Assembly (NCBI RefSeq): GCF_012843875.1
Contig: NZ_JABAFY010000002.1
Location: 62,001-126,000 of the forward strand
Direction of reading: 5' to 3'
DNA: 64,000 bases
Source of the DNA: Desulfovibrio piger
GTDB lineage: Bacteria; Desulfobacterota; Desulfovibrionia; Desulfovibrionales; Desulfovibrionaceae
Shown: piece after piece, positions 41,561-51,690 of the stretch
Position numbering within the stretch: position 1 is the stretch's first letter
Layout: every line of letters starts with the position of its first letter
The notes under the pieces: model-generated
Told to the model about the DNA's origin: nothing
Seen by the model: the letters and a program-made list of their open reading frames with translations, nothing else
Database searches by the model: none
Program-made: the position numbers and the translations under genes

Positions 41561-44500
41561 TCCGGGACATGGGACACAGCCGTTTCTCCGCCGTGGACGT
41601 TCTGCGGGAACTGGCAAAGGATCACGGCGAGGACATGACGTCCTCCCGCTCCGCTGTCGTCTTCACCAGCGCCCTGCCCCTCAGCGGTGACGATCCGTTC
41701 GCCGCGGCCGACGGCCTGGGAGCGAAGCTGGCCTATGCCGTCTCCCAGACGCCGCAGGTATGGCTGGACCATCAGGTCTGCGAATACCGGGGCCAGCTCG
41801 TCTATACCTGGGATGCGGTGGAAGACCTGTTCCCCTCGGGGATGCTCGATGCCATGTTCACCGTCTACGGCGACTTCCTCACGGCCCTGTGCGAGGATGC
41901 CGCTCTCTGGCAGCAGCCTGTGCCCCTGCACCGTCTGCCCGCATCACAGGCAGACGTCCGCCATGCGGCCAATGCCACAGAAGCGGCCATCCCGCCGCGT
42001 ACGCTGTTCGCCCCCTTCCTGGACCACGCCTCCCGGGATGGAGCCCCTGCCGCCGTCATCGGCGAAGGCGTCAGCCTGTCCCGGGCCGAGGCCGAACCCA
42101 TCTCCCGCCTGCTGGGGAACGGGCTGCGTTCGCGGGGCCTGCGTCCCGGCGAGATCGTGGCCGTCATGATGGAAAAGGGCTGGGAACAGGTCGTGGCCGT
42201 CATGGGCATCCTGCGGGCCGGGGGCGCCTATCTGCCCGTGTCCCCCTCCCTGCCGGACAAGCGCATCGCCTACATGTTCAAGGATGCCGGTGTCCGCTTC
42301 TGCTTCGTGCAGCCCGGCCTGGAAGCCAGGGCCGAAGCCTGCGGCAGCGAGGCCGTCCCCGTCCTCCGCGCCTTCCCGGAACAAGCGGCCCCGGCCGCGG
42401 CGCCCCTTCCGGATACGGACGTATCGCCGGAGGGCTTGGCCTATGTCATCTATACCTCCGGCTCCACAGGCCTGCCCAAGGGGGTGATGGTCAGCCATGC
42501 CGCAGCCCACAATACCCTGGCGGACCTGGGGCAGCGTCTGGGCCTCGGGCCCCGTGACCGCGTCATCGCCCTTGCCAGCCTGTCCTTCGACCTTTCCGTG
42601 TTCGACCTTTTCGGCGTCACGGCAGCGGGCGGCGCCGTCGTCATCCCCGCTCCCGGACAGGAGAGGGATCCCGCGGCCTGGTGCCGCCTGATGCGGGAAC
42701 AGGGCGTGACCGTCTGGAACAGCACCCCTTCGCTCATGCAGCTGCTGCTCGACTATCTGGACGACCACCCCGAAGACAGGCCGGAACGACTGCGCCTGGC
42801 CCTGCTCAGTGGCGACTGGATCCCCCTTGCCATGCCGGACCGCGTGCACGCACTGTGGCCGGACATGACCGTTGCCGCCCTCGGAGGGGCCACCGAAGCC
42901 GCCATCTGGTCCAACATCCAGATCGTGGACCGTATCCCGGCAGAATGGCACAGCATCCCCTACGGCCGTCCGCTGGCCAACCAGGGATATCTTGTCCTCG
43001 ACCAGGACCTGTACCCCTGCCCGGATCTTGTGGCCGGTGACCTGTACATCACCGGGGCGGGCCTGGCCCGCGGCTACCTCAACGATCCCTCCAAAACGGC
43101 CGCGGCCTTTTTCCGCCATCCCCGCAGCGGGCAGGCCCTGTACCGCACGGGAGACCTGGGTCGCTACTGGCCTGACGGCACTTTGGAATTCCTCGGCCGC
43201 AAAGACAGCCAGGTCAAGATCAACGGTTTCCGCATCGAGCTGGGCGAGGTGGAACGGGCCCTGAACGCCCTCCCCGGCGTGGGCAATGCCGCCGTCATCG
43301 CCCTCAGGAGCGACAAGGGCGACAGGCTCGCCGGCTTCGTGTCTCCCGCACCGCAGGCAGTCATGCCGGCACCGTCCGATGAAAGCCCGGAAGCCCGCGA
43401 AGCCCGGTACCGGAGCATGAGGGACGCCGGCATCACCCTTGTGGATGACGTGGAACGCCTGGCCTACAAACAGGCGGGGCACAACCTCCGCAAGGACCTC
43501 GACAGCCTGCCCCGCATCGGTCTCGCCACGGAGGACGAGGCCACCAGCCTGTCCCTGTTCTCCCGCCGCATCTCGTCGCGCCGCTTCACCGAAGCCCCCA
43601 TGGAACGGGAAGCGTTCGAAAGATTGCTGGGCTGCCTGCGCGGCCTGGACATCCCCCAGTGGCCGGTGGTCAGGCACCGTTACGGCTCCGCGGGCTGGAC
43701 CTATGCCGTACAGGTCTATGTCCTGGTCAGGCCCGGCAGGATCCGGGAGCTGGATGGCGGCTGCTATTATTATCATCCGCTGGAAAACGCCCTCGTCCGC
43801 ATGGCCGATGCCCCTGAAGCCAATCCGGCCCTGGACCTCGACGCCAGCCCTTTCTACATCAACACGGCCCTTGCGGACTGGAAGGATGCGGAAAGACCAC
43901 GCGCCGCCGGGATCAGCTCCTTCGGCATCGGCGGGTCCAACGCCCATGCCGTCATCATGCAGGCTCCTGAAGAGCCGGTGAATTCCCGCCACCTGCCTGA
44001 CGGCACGCCGGATCTTTTCGTCCTTTCGTCGCGCACCGGGACCATGCTGCGTGCCCTTGCCGGACGCATGGCCCAAGCGCTGGAGGCCCCGTCCGCCTCC
44101 CTTGCCGACATCTGCTTCACGGCCAGGGCCTCACGCAGCCGGGACAAGGTCCGGCTGGCCGTCCGCGCCACCTCGACCGGCGCGCTCCGGGAGGCTTTGC
44201 ACGCCTTTGCCCGGGGCGGGATGCCCGAGGGGATGCTGCTTTCCGGACATACGGAGGCACAGGACGTGCCCGGCGACCTCATGGATGACGGACTCCAGCG
44301 GGTGGCCCTGGCCTGCATGGCCGGTGACGACAAGGCATTGGACGCCCTCCAGGAAAAAGCCCTGCGCCTGGGCGCCCGTCGCGTCCGGCTTCCCCTGACT
44401 CCCTTCCAGCGCCGCCGCTTCTGGCCTGAAGAAGACAGCACCGGCACGGATGGCACCGGCCGTGAAGCCGTCTCCCATCCCGTATGGCGCGAACGCTTCA

Positions 44501-46026
44501 CAACTGCGGAAGGAAAGATCCTTTACGGGGGCCGCCTTGGCGGCAAGGAACTGGAACGCATGCGGGAACACCGGGTAGCGGGCAGGAGCATCGCCCCGGG
44601 CAGCCTGCTCCTCGAGCTCCTGCGCGCGGCCGCCGCCCGGGAATACGGCGCGGACTGCGGTCTCGGTCATGTGGCCCTGCTTCACCCCCTGCCGCTGGAC
44701 GGGGACCGGGACGTCTTTTTCCAGCTCATCCTGGAAGGCGACAGGGAACGGGGCGTCATGGAGCTCTTCACCTCTACCGCCCCCGAAGCGCCCGGGGCCT
44801 GGCACAGGACCGCGCGAGCCGGCATCGAAGGCCCGGTATGCTCCATGCCTGCGGCGGCACCGGCAAGCGACGAGGACATGACCGAGGACATAGCGGCCTA
44901 TTATGCCGCCATGCAGGGTCTTGGCGTCTCGTACGGGCCTTCTTTCCGCCTGTTGCGGGAGATCCGCAGCGGCCGGGGCAGGGCCAGGACCCGTGTCTCC
45001 TCCGGCAACTCCAACGACGGTTGGGGCTGGGATCCCGCCCTGCTGGACGCCTGCCTGCAGGGTGTGCTCTCCTGCATCCCCCAGCAGGACAGGGATACGG
45101 ACAGGATCTTCGTCCCGGCGGGTTGCCGGCATCTGGACCTGCCGGAACAGTGCCCCGCTGATGTGCAGGTCATGCTGGAGCTGCGGGAAAGCCCGGCCGG
45201 GGATCCCGGCGATACGGGCACGTTCCTGCTGGACGTCAGCCTTTTCGACGGCAACGGCGAAGCCGTCGGTCGCATGGAAGGCCTGCGCATGAGTGCCCTG
45301 CCGCCTGAAAGCGTCGAGGAAGAGGCCGGTTCCCCGGAGGCCGCCCGTTACGCTGTCCGCTGGATCGAGGGGGAACAGCTCCCCGGCCGGGCCCGGCTGG
45401 ACGGGCGCTGGCTCGTACTGGCAGATCCCGGCCCCCTGGCCGAGGCACTTGCGGCGCGCCTGGAATCTGACGGCTGCCACTGCCGCGTCCTTTCCCATGC
45501 GGAACGGGACGGCCTTCCTGCGGCTCTGGATGCCCTTGCTGACGGACAGGGCCGCCTGCATGTGGTGGATGCCTGGCCCCTGGGCGTCCCGGGCATGACT
45601 GATCCTGACGGGACCTATGACCGCAGCGTGCTGCCCCTGCTGGAGATCGTCCGGCAGGCGCGGGCACGGGACATGGAGGCCCGCCTCGATCTCGTGATCC
45701 TCACAAGCGGGACTTTCGGCCCCGATATTGCGGCCGGCGCCCATGAACGGCCGTTGCCCGGCCAGTCCCTCGTCTGGGGCCTCGGCCCGGTAGTGTGCAT
45801 GGAGCATCCCGCCCTGCGCGTGCGCCTCATGGATCTTCAGCACCCGGAGGCCGACGATACCCTGTTCCGGGCCCTTGCCTGCGAAGACGGGGAAGACCGT
45901 CAGGCCTTGCGTGACGGCCGCCGCCTCCTGCCCCGCCTTGTAAGGGCGGACGACGGCCGGGACGACGGAGCGACAGGCCCCCGGGCCCTCGTCATGGAAG
46001 GTCCCGGTCTCGACAACCTGCGCTAG
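41163..46026 (+). CDS. PKS/NRPS segment 2: Cy-A(Cys)-Ox(part)-KS(tail)-DH-ER start (broken)
   Basis: Resumes one frame over from segment 1 with no start of its own (first ATG 41284 is internal). Domains: C-terminal half of a cyclization domain (EYWLQRLPFLP to about 41910), adenylation domain (about 41960-43330; YIYTSGSTGLPKG, YRTGDLGRY, KDSQVKINGF). The pocket residues I read (D-L-F-N-L-S-L-I-W) are close to the cysteine code. A nitroreductase-type Ox domain follows (about 43480-43815; FSRRISSRRFTEAP). Near 43820 the sequence jumps to the last 50 residues of a KS (ASPFYINTALADW, SSFGIGGSNAHAVI). Then an AT-less linker ending PLTPFQRRRFW, DH (44470-45300; EHRVAGRSIAPGSLL, DPALLDACLQ), and the ER N-terminus LDNLR before TAG 46024-46026. 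Confidence 0.8.
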
Positions 46027-46590
46027 CAGCCGCTGGAACGCCGCTCCCCGGAAGCGGGCGAGGTGGAAGTGGCCCTTGCGGCCTCAAGCCTCAACTTCCG
46101 TGACGTCATGATGGTCATGGGCATCTACCCCGGCGAAGAGACCGCCGTGGGCAGTGACGGGGCCGGTATCGTCACCGCTGTGGGTGACGGCGTCTCCGGC
46201 ATCCAGGTAGGGGATCGCGTGGCGGTCAGCGCCTATGGTTGCCTGCGGACCCACATCACCCTGCCTGCCGCCATGACCTGCCCCCTGCCCGCGGACATCT
46301 CGTTCGAACAGGCCGCCGCGCTGCCCGTCGCCTACATCACGGCCTGCTACGGACTTGAGGAGCTTGCCGGCATCCGCGCCGGACAGACCGTCCTCATCCA
46401 CGCGGCCTCCGGCGGCGTGGGACTCGCCACCATGGCAGTGTGCCGCAGGGCCGGTGCCCGCATCTTCGCCACGGCAGGCACCCCGGCCAAGCGGGAGCTG
46501 GTCCGATCGCTCGGGGCGGAACTGGTCATGGATTCCCGTTCCACCGCCTTCGCCCAGGAAGTCCTGGACGCCACCGGCGGCAGGGGGTGG
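46027..46590 (+). pseudogene. PKS/NRPS segment 3: enoylreductase N-terminal part, between TAG and frameshift
   Basis: Same frame as segment 2, directly after the TAG: QPLERRSP then EVEVALAASSLNFRDVMMVM, the N-terminal part of a PKS ER domain, with the NADPH loop IHAASGGVGLATMAV. It has no start codon of its own that fits the fold (first ATG 46063 is already past the conserved GEVEVAL). The frame breaks at about 46586, where one base is missing in CAGGGGGTGG; the true continuation is in the next frame. Alone this piece would not fold as an enzyme. Confidence 0.8.
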
Positions 46591-49500
46591 ACATCATCCT
46601 CAACTCCCTGGCCGGCGAGACGCAGGAAGCCTCCTTCACGCTGGTGGCGGACAATGGCTGCTTCGTGGAGCTGGGCAAGAGCGGTCTGCGCCAGGCGGGC
46701 GACTACCGGACCGAACGCGGCCTCATGCGCTACCGTCCTTTGGATCTGGTGGAGCTGGGACGCGACCGGCCCGACCTGATGGCCGGGATCTTCCGGCGTG
46801 CCATGCAGGGGTGCGCCCGGGGAGAGCTGGCCCTGCTGCCGGTCACGGTCTTTGCCGCCGACCGCCATGACGCTGCTTTCCGGCACATGATGCAGGCGCG
46901 CCACACGGGCAAGATCATCCTGCGCTGGCCCGCCGCCGTCCAAACCGGGCATCCCGCATGCTCCGGCACGGAACTGGTGAGCGGCGGCCTGGGCGGGATA
47001 GCCCTGCGCCTGTGCGCCGACCGCGTACGCCGGGGCTGCCGTCACCTGCTGTTGCTGGCCCGCCGCCAGCCTGCGGCGGAGGAAGCGGCCCTGCTGGAAG
47101 ACCTGCGGCAACAGGGCTGCACTGTCCGTCTGGCCCTGGCCGACGTGTCCGACAGCAGCGCCCTGCGACATGCCGTGGACTCCGCCCTGAAAGGCATGCC
47201 GCCTCTGAAGCGCATCTGGCACCTGGCCAGGACGCTGGATGACGACAGGCTCCTCCGCCTCGATGCGTCGCGCTTCAAACGGGTCCTCGCCCCCAAGGCG
47301 GAGGGTGCCTGGAACCTGCACCGGATCTCGCTGGACCACCAGCTGGAAGCCTTCGTCCTGTTCTCCTCCACGGCCTCCTTCCTCGGCCCCATGGGCATGG
47401 GCAACTACGCGGCGGCCAATGCCTTCCTTGACGAGCTCGCGCTGTACCGCCGCCATCTGGGCCTGCCCGCCCTCAGCATCAACTGGGGCGCCTTCCGTGA
47501 TGCCGGCATGGCCGCACGTCAGGCCGACCTCCGCACCCTTTCCCGTTTAGGCATCCATACCGTTGCGCCCGAGGAAGGCTTTGCCGTCATGGAACGCCTC
47601 CTCTCCCGCGACGAGTGCAGGGCCGCCGTGCTGCATATGGACTGGCCCCGCTATGCCGCAGGCTACGACAGCGACCGTTTGCCGCCCCTGCTGCGATCGC
47701 TCTGCCCCGCCACAGCGGACGACCGCGAAGCCTCCGTATCGCCCAAAGCGGACAGCGCGGGCCGGGACAGCCGGGATGCCGTTATGCGGGCCGTCCGTGC
47801 CAAGGTGGCGACCATCCTGCGGACCGACGCCGCGAGCCTGCCCGGCGATGCCAACCTTATCGAGCTGGGCGTGGACAGCCTGCTGGCCCTGGACCTGTTC
47901 CAGTCGCTGGAAAAGCAGTTCCGCATCCGGGTGGATCGCAGCCTGCTGTTCAAGGAGCCTACCATCGATGCCCTGGCCTCCCGGATCGCCTCCCTGCTCG
48001 ACGCCGGGAAAAGGGCTCAGGACGGGGACCTGCCCGTCATCCTTCCCGACAGCGCCGCCCGTCATGAGCCCTTCCCGCTCATGGACATGCAACAGGCCTA
48101 CTGGGTGGGCCGGACAGGCGCCCTCGTGCTGGGCAATGTCTCCTGCCACGTCTATCTCGAGCTGGAAACGGATGATCTGGACCTTCCCCGCTGGGAGGCC
48201 TGCTGGAACAGGCTGATCCGGCATCACGACATGCTGCGCTGCGTCATCATGGAGGACGGACGGCAACGCATCCTGCCCGAGGTGCCGCCCTTCACCGTCA
48301 CGGTACAGGACGCGACGGGCCTGGATGCCGGGGCTGCCGAACAAATGGTGCTGGAATGCCGGGAACGCATGGGTCATGAAGTGCTCTCCGCGAAGGAATG
48401 GCCCCTGTTCCGTGTGGCCGCCACCCGGATGCCGGGCGGTTCCATCCGCCTGCACATCAGCCTGGACCTGCTGGTAGCCGACCTGCACAGCATGAACCTG
48501 ATGATGAACGGGCTCGAAAGCCTCTACCGGTATCCTGAACGGGAACCGGCCCCCCTGGACCTTTCGTTCCGGGACTATGTGCTGGCACTGGAAGCCTTCA
48601 GGAAGAGCCCGCGCTACCGGAAGGACAAAGAATACTGGCTGGAGCGTGTCGCCGCCCTGCCGCCCGCGCCGGACCTGCCCCTGGCCGTCCCGCCCGCGCA
48701 GGTGGAGCGCCCGCGCTTCGTCCGCCATGCGGCGCAGCTCGACCGGAAGACCTGGGCGGACCTGCGCCAAAAGGCCGCCGCGCACGAGCTGACGGTCTCC
48801 GGCCTGCTGCTGGCCTGCTATGCCGAGGTGCTGGCCCGCTGGAGCAGCCGGGACGAGTTCACTCTCAATGTCACGCTTTTCAACCGGCTGCCCCTGCATC
48901 CTGAAGTCGGGGAGATCGTGGGCGACTTCACGTCCGTGAGCCTGCTTGCCTGCTCTTTCGACGGCACGGCATCCTTCCTCCGGCGCGCACGGGCCCTGCA
49001 GGCCCAGCTGTGGGCCGACATGGATCACAGCACCTTTTCCGGCGTGGAGGTCATCCGCGAATGGAGCAGATGCACGGGCCGTTCCAGCGCCGACATCATC
49101 CCCATCGTCTTCACCAGTACCATCGGCTTCGGCGACGAGCACGGCACCCATCCGGCCCTGCGCACGTTCGGGCGCATGGTCTACAACATCACGCAGACGC
49201 CGCAGGTCTGGATCGACCATCAGGTCCGCGAGGTGGACGACTGCCTTGAGTTCAACTGGGATGCCGTGGACGAACTCTTCCCCGAAGGGCTCGTGGACAG
49301 CATGTTTTCCGCCTATTGTCGCCTGCTCCGGATGCTGGCCCGGGACGACAGGATCTGGCACCAGACCCAGTTGCCCCTGCTGCCGCAGGAACAGCTGGGA
49401 CGCCGCCGCACGGCCAACGCCACGACCCGGGAGTTCCCCCATGCGGGCCGCGGGACGCTGGACAGCCTTTTTGCCCGTTCCCTGCGAGATGCCCCCGGGG

Positions 49501-50504
49501 CCCTGGCCCTGGCGGACGGCGATCTTTGCCTGAGCTACCGGGATCTGGGCAGGGCTGCCGAGGCCCTTTGCGGCAGGCTCATGGCCCGGGGCTGCGGCCA
49601 GGGCAGCCTTGTGGCCGTCGTCAGCAACGGCGGCTGGGAAGAAGCGGTCGCGGCCCTGGCCGTGAGCAGTGCCGGAGACGCCTACATGCCCGTGGATGCC
49701 GCTGTCCCCCCTGCCCGCCTCAAGCATCTGCTCGAATATTCCGGGGCCGGGGCCGTCCTGGTGCAGCGCCGCCATGCGTCCCTGCCCTGGCCCGCGGGCC
49801 TGCCCGTCATGGTCATGGATGAGGATTTATTGAAATTGAATTCCGAATTTGATTTCGAAAGATGCGTCAGCCGTCCTGACGCGCTGGCCTACGTCATCCA
49901 CACTTCGGGCTCCACGGGCGCTCCCAAGGGGGTCATGATCCGCCACGAACGCGCCGTCAACACCATCAGGGCCGTCAACGAACTGACCGGGCTGCGGTCT
50001 TCGGACAGGGTCCTTGCCCTTTCGCGCTTCACCTTCGACCTGTCCGTCTGGGACATGTTCGGCCTGTTCGGCGCGGGCGGGGCCCTGGTCCTGCCGGATC
50101 CCGCCAGACGTCTGGAAGCGGCCCACTGGCTGGAGCTGATGCACCGGCATCAGGTGAGCATCTGGAACAGCGTCCCCCCCCTTCCTCCAGATCCTTGCCG
50201 CCCATCTGGAGCATCATCCCGCTGCCCTGCCGCCCTTGCGCTGCGCCCTGCTCAGCGGGGACTGGATCCCCCTGGGCCTGCCCGGACGCATCAGGGCCTT
50301 CTGGCCGGAGCTGCGGCTCTTCAGCCTCGGCGGCGCCACGGAAGCTTCCATCTGGTCCAATTTCTTCCCCGTGGAAGACGTCCTGCCGCAATGGAAGAGC
50401 ATCCCTTACGGCAAACCGCTGGCCAACCAGAGGTTCTTCATCCTCGACCGCCACGGCAGCGACTGCCCGGACTGGGTCCCCGGCGAATTGCACATCGCCG
50501 GTGA
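46588..50504 (+). CDS. PKS/NRPS segment 4: ER(end)-KR-ACP-Cy-A(N-terminal half) (broken)
   Basis: Continues the ER (VDIILNSLAGETQEASF), then KR (about 46970-47680; SGGLGGIALRLCA, FSSTASFLGPMGMGNYAAAN with the catalytic Tyr), ACP (47770-48000; ELGVDSLLALDLF), a complete Cy domain (48060-49370; DMQQAYWVGRTG, catalytic-type D-x4-D in SLDLLVADLHS, FTLNVTLFNRLPLHPEV), and the first half of an A domain (from 49460; VIHTSGSTGAPKGVMI, FTFDLSVWDMFG, SIWNSV). The fold is intact to about 50175, where an eighth C in a C-run shifts the frame. The remaining codons to 50504 are out of frame. The segment has no proper start because it is the middle of a longer protein. Confidence 0.8.
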
Positions 50505-51333
50505 CGGTCTTGCCGACGGGTACCTCAAGGATCCCGAACGCACGGCCGAACGCTTCATACGCCACCCCGGCACAGGGGAAGACCTCTACGCCACCGGTGA
50601 CCTGGGCTGCTACATGCCCGACGGCAATATCGAATTCCTCGGCCGTCAGGACAATCAGGTCAAGATCAACGGTTACCGGGTCGAGCTGGGCGAGGTGGAG
50701 AACACCCTCATGGAGCATCCTTTCGTGGAACAGGCCGCCGCCCTGACGGTCAGGGGCAGGCAGGCGGGCCAGGTGCTGGCCGCTTTCGTGGCCTGCCGGC
50801 CCGGCACGTCTCCGGCGCCGGAAGAGCTCCAGCAATGGCTGGCGGAGCGTCTGCCCTCCTTCCTGGTCCCCGGCATGATCCTGATGCGGGAAAGCCTTCC
50901 CCTGACCAGCTCCGGCAAAGTCGACAGGAAGAGCCTCGTACTCGACCCCGACCAGGAACTCCCCCGGATGAAGGGGGCACAGCCCGGATCTGAGACGGAA
51001 CGGCTGGTGGCCGGAGCCATCGCGCATGTCCTGGGCTGCGACGACATGAGCATCGACAGCCGCTTCTTTGAAATGGGCCTGAGTTCCCTTGATCTTGTCG
51101 CCGTACAGGCCGCCCTCGGAGAACGCCTGGGCACGGATATCCCGCTCATGACCCTGCTCGAGCACACCAGCATCCGTGCACTGGCAGCCTGGCTGGACAA
51201 CAGGACGCCGCGCACGACCGCGCAAGAGATATCCGCGCCGGAAGGCGGCGGGAGCGCCTCCGCCTTCGACCGCGGCATGGACCGGGCCGAACGGCGCATG
51301 CGCACCCGCTCCAGGCAACGGACCGGACGCTGA
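50179..51333 (+). CDS. PKS/NRPS segment 5: A(C-terminal half)-PCP (broken)
   Basis: After the C8 frameshift the A domain continues: CALLSGDWIPLGLPG, FSLGGATEASIWSNF, YATGDLGCYMPDG, KINGYRVELGEVEN and A10 LTSSGKVDRKSL. Joined with segment 4, the pocket reads D-L-W-N-L-S-L-I-W, again cysteine-like. The PCP lies at about 50990-51210 (EMGLSSLDLVAVQ, attachment Ser). The protein ends in a basic tail (RGMDRAERRMRTRSRQRTGR) that looks like an inter-subunit docking end, so TGA 51331-51333 is a natural stop. First internal ATG is 50236. Confidence 0.82.
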   Translation, partial: PFLQILAAHLEHHPAALPPLRCALLSGDWIPLGLPGRIRAFWPELRLFSLGGATEASIWSNFFPVEDVLPQWKSIPYGKPLANQRFFILDRHGSDCPDWVPGELHIAGDGLADGYLKDPERTAERFIRHPGTGEDLYATGDLGCYMPDGNIEFLGRQDNQVKINGYRVELGEVENTLMEHPFVEQAAALTVRGRQAGQVLAAFVACRPGTSPAPEELQQWLAERLPSFLVPGMILMRESLPLTSSGKVDRKSLVLDPDQELPRMKGAQPGSETERLVAGAIAHVLGCDDMSIDSRFFEMGLSSLDLVAVQAALGERLGTDIPLMTLLEHTSIRALAAWLDNRTPRTTAQEISAPEGGGSASAFDRGMDRAERRMRTRSRQRTGR

Positions 51334-51378
51334 TCCTTTCACCAACCCTTCAAAAGCGCCATGCGCACGAGGCATGCC

Positions 51379-51690
51379 ATGCATCCACAAACGAACAAGG
51401 TCCCGGAGAACGCCATCGCCGTCATCGGCATGGACTGCCGGTTCCCCGGTGCCAATGATACCCGGCAATTCTGGAAAAACCTCGTCAGCGGGACCGAGTC
51501 CATCACCTTTTTCACGGACGACGAATTGCGCGGGGCAGGCATCCATCCGGAGACCATAGCCGACCCCACCTATGTCAGGGCCGCGGGCATCATGGAAGAT
51601 GCGGAACTGTTCGATGCCGCCTTCTTCGGCTACACCCCGACAGAAGCCATCTGCATCGACCCCCAGCAATGCCAGTTCCTGCAGACCTCT
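51379..51690 (+). pseudogene. PKS/NRPS segment 6: ketosynthase N-terminus before a frameshift
   Basis: A natural gene start: ATG 51379 with ACGAGG 6 nt upstream (ATG 51361 is also possible), 45 bp after segment 5. It encodes the first 100 residues of a KS (NAIAVIGMDCRFPGANDTRQ, EAICIDPQQCQFLQTS). At about 51688 a C is missing from what should be TCC-TGG, and the frame is lost; reading on gives nonsense to 51768. The KS continues one frame over in segment 7. Confidence 0.82.
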
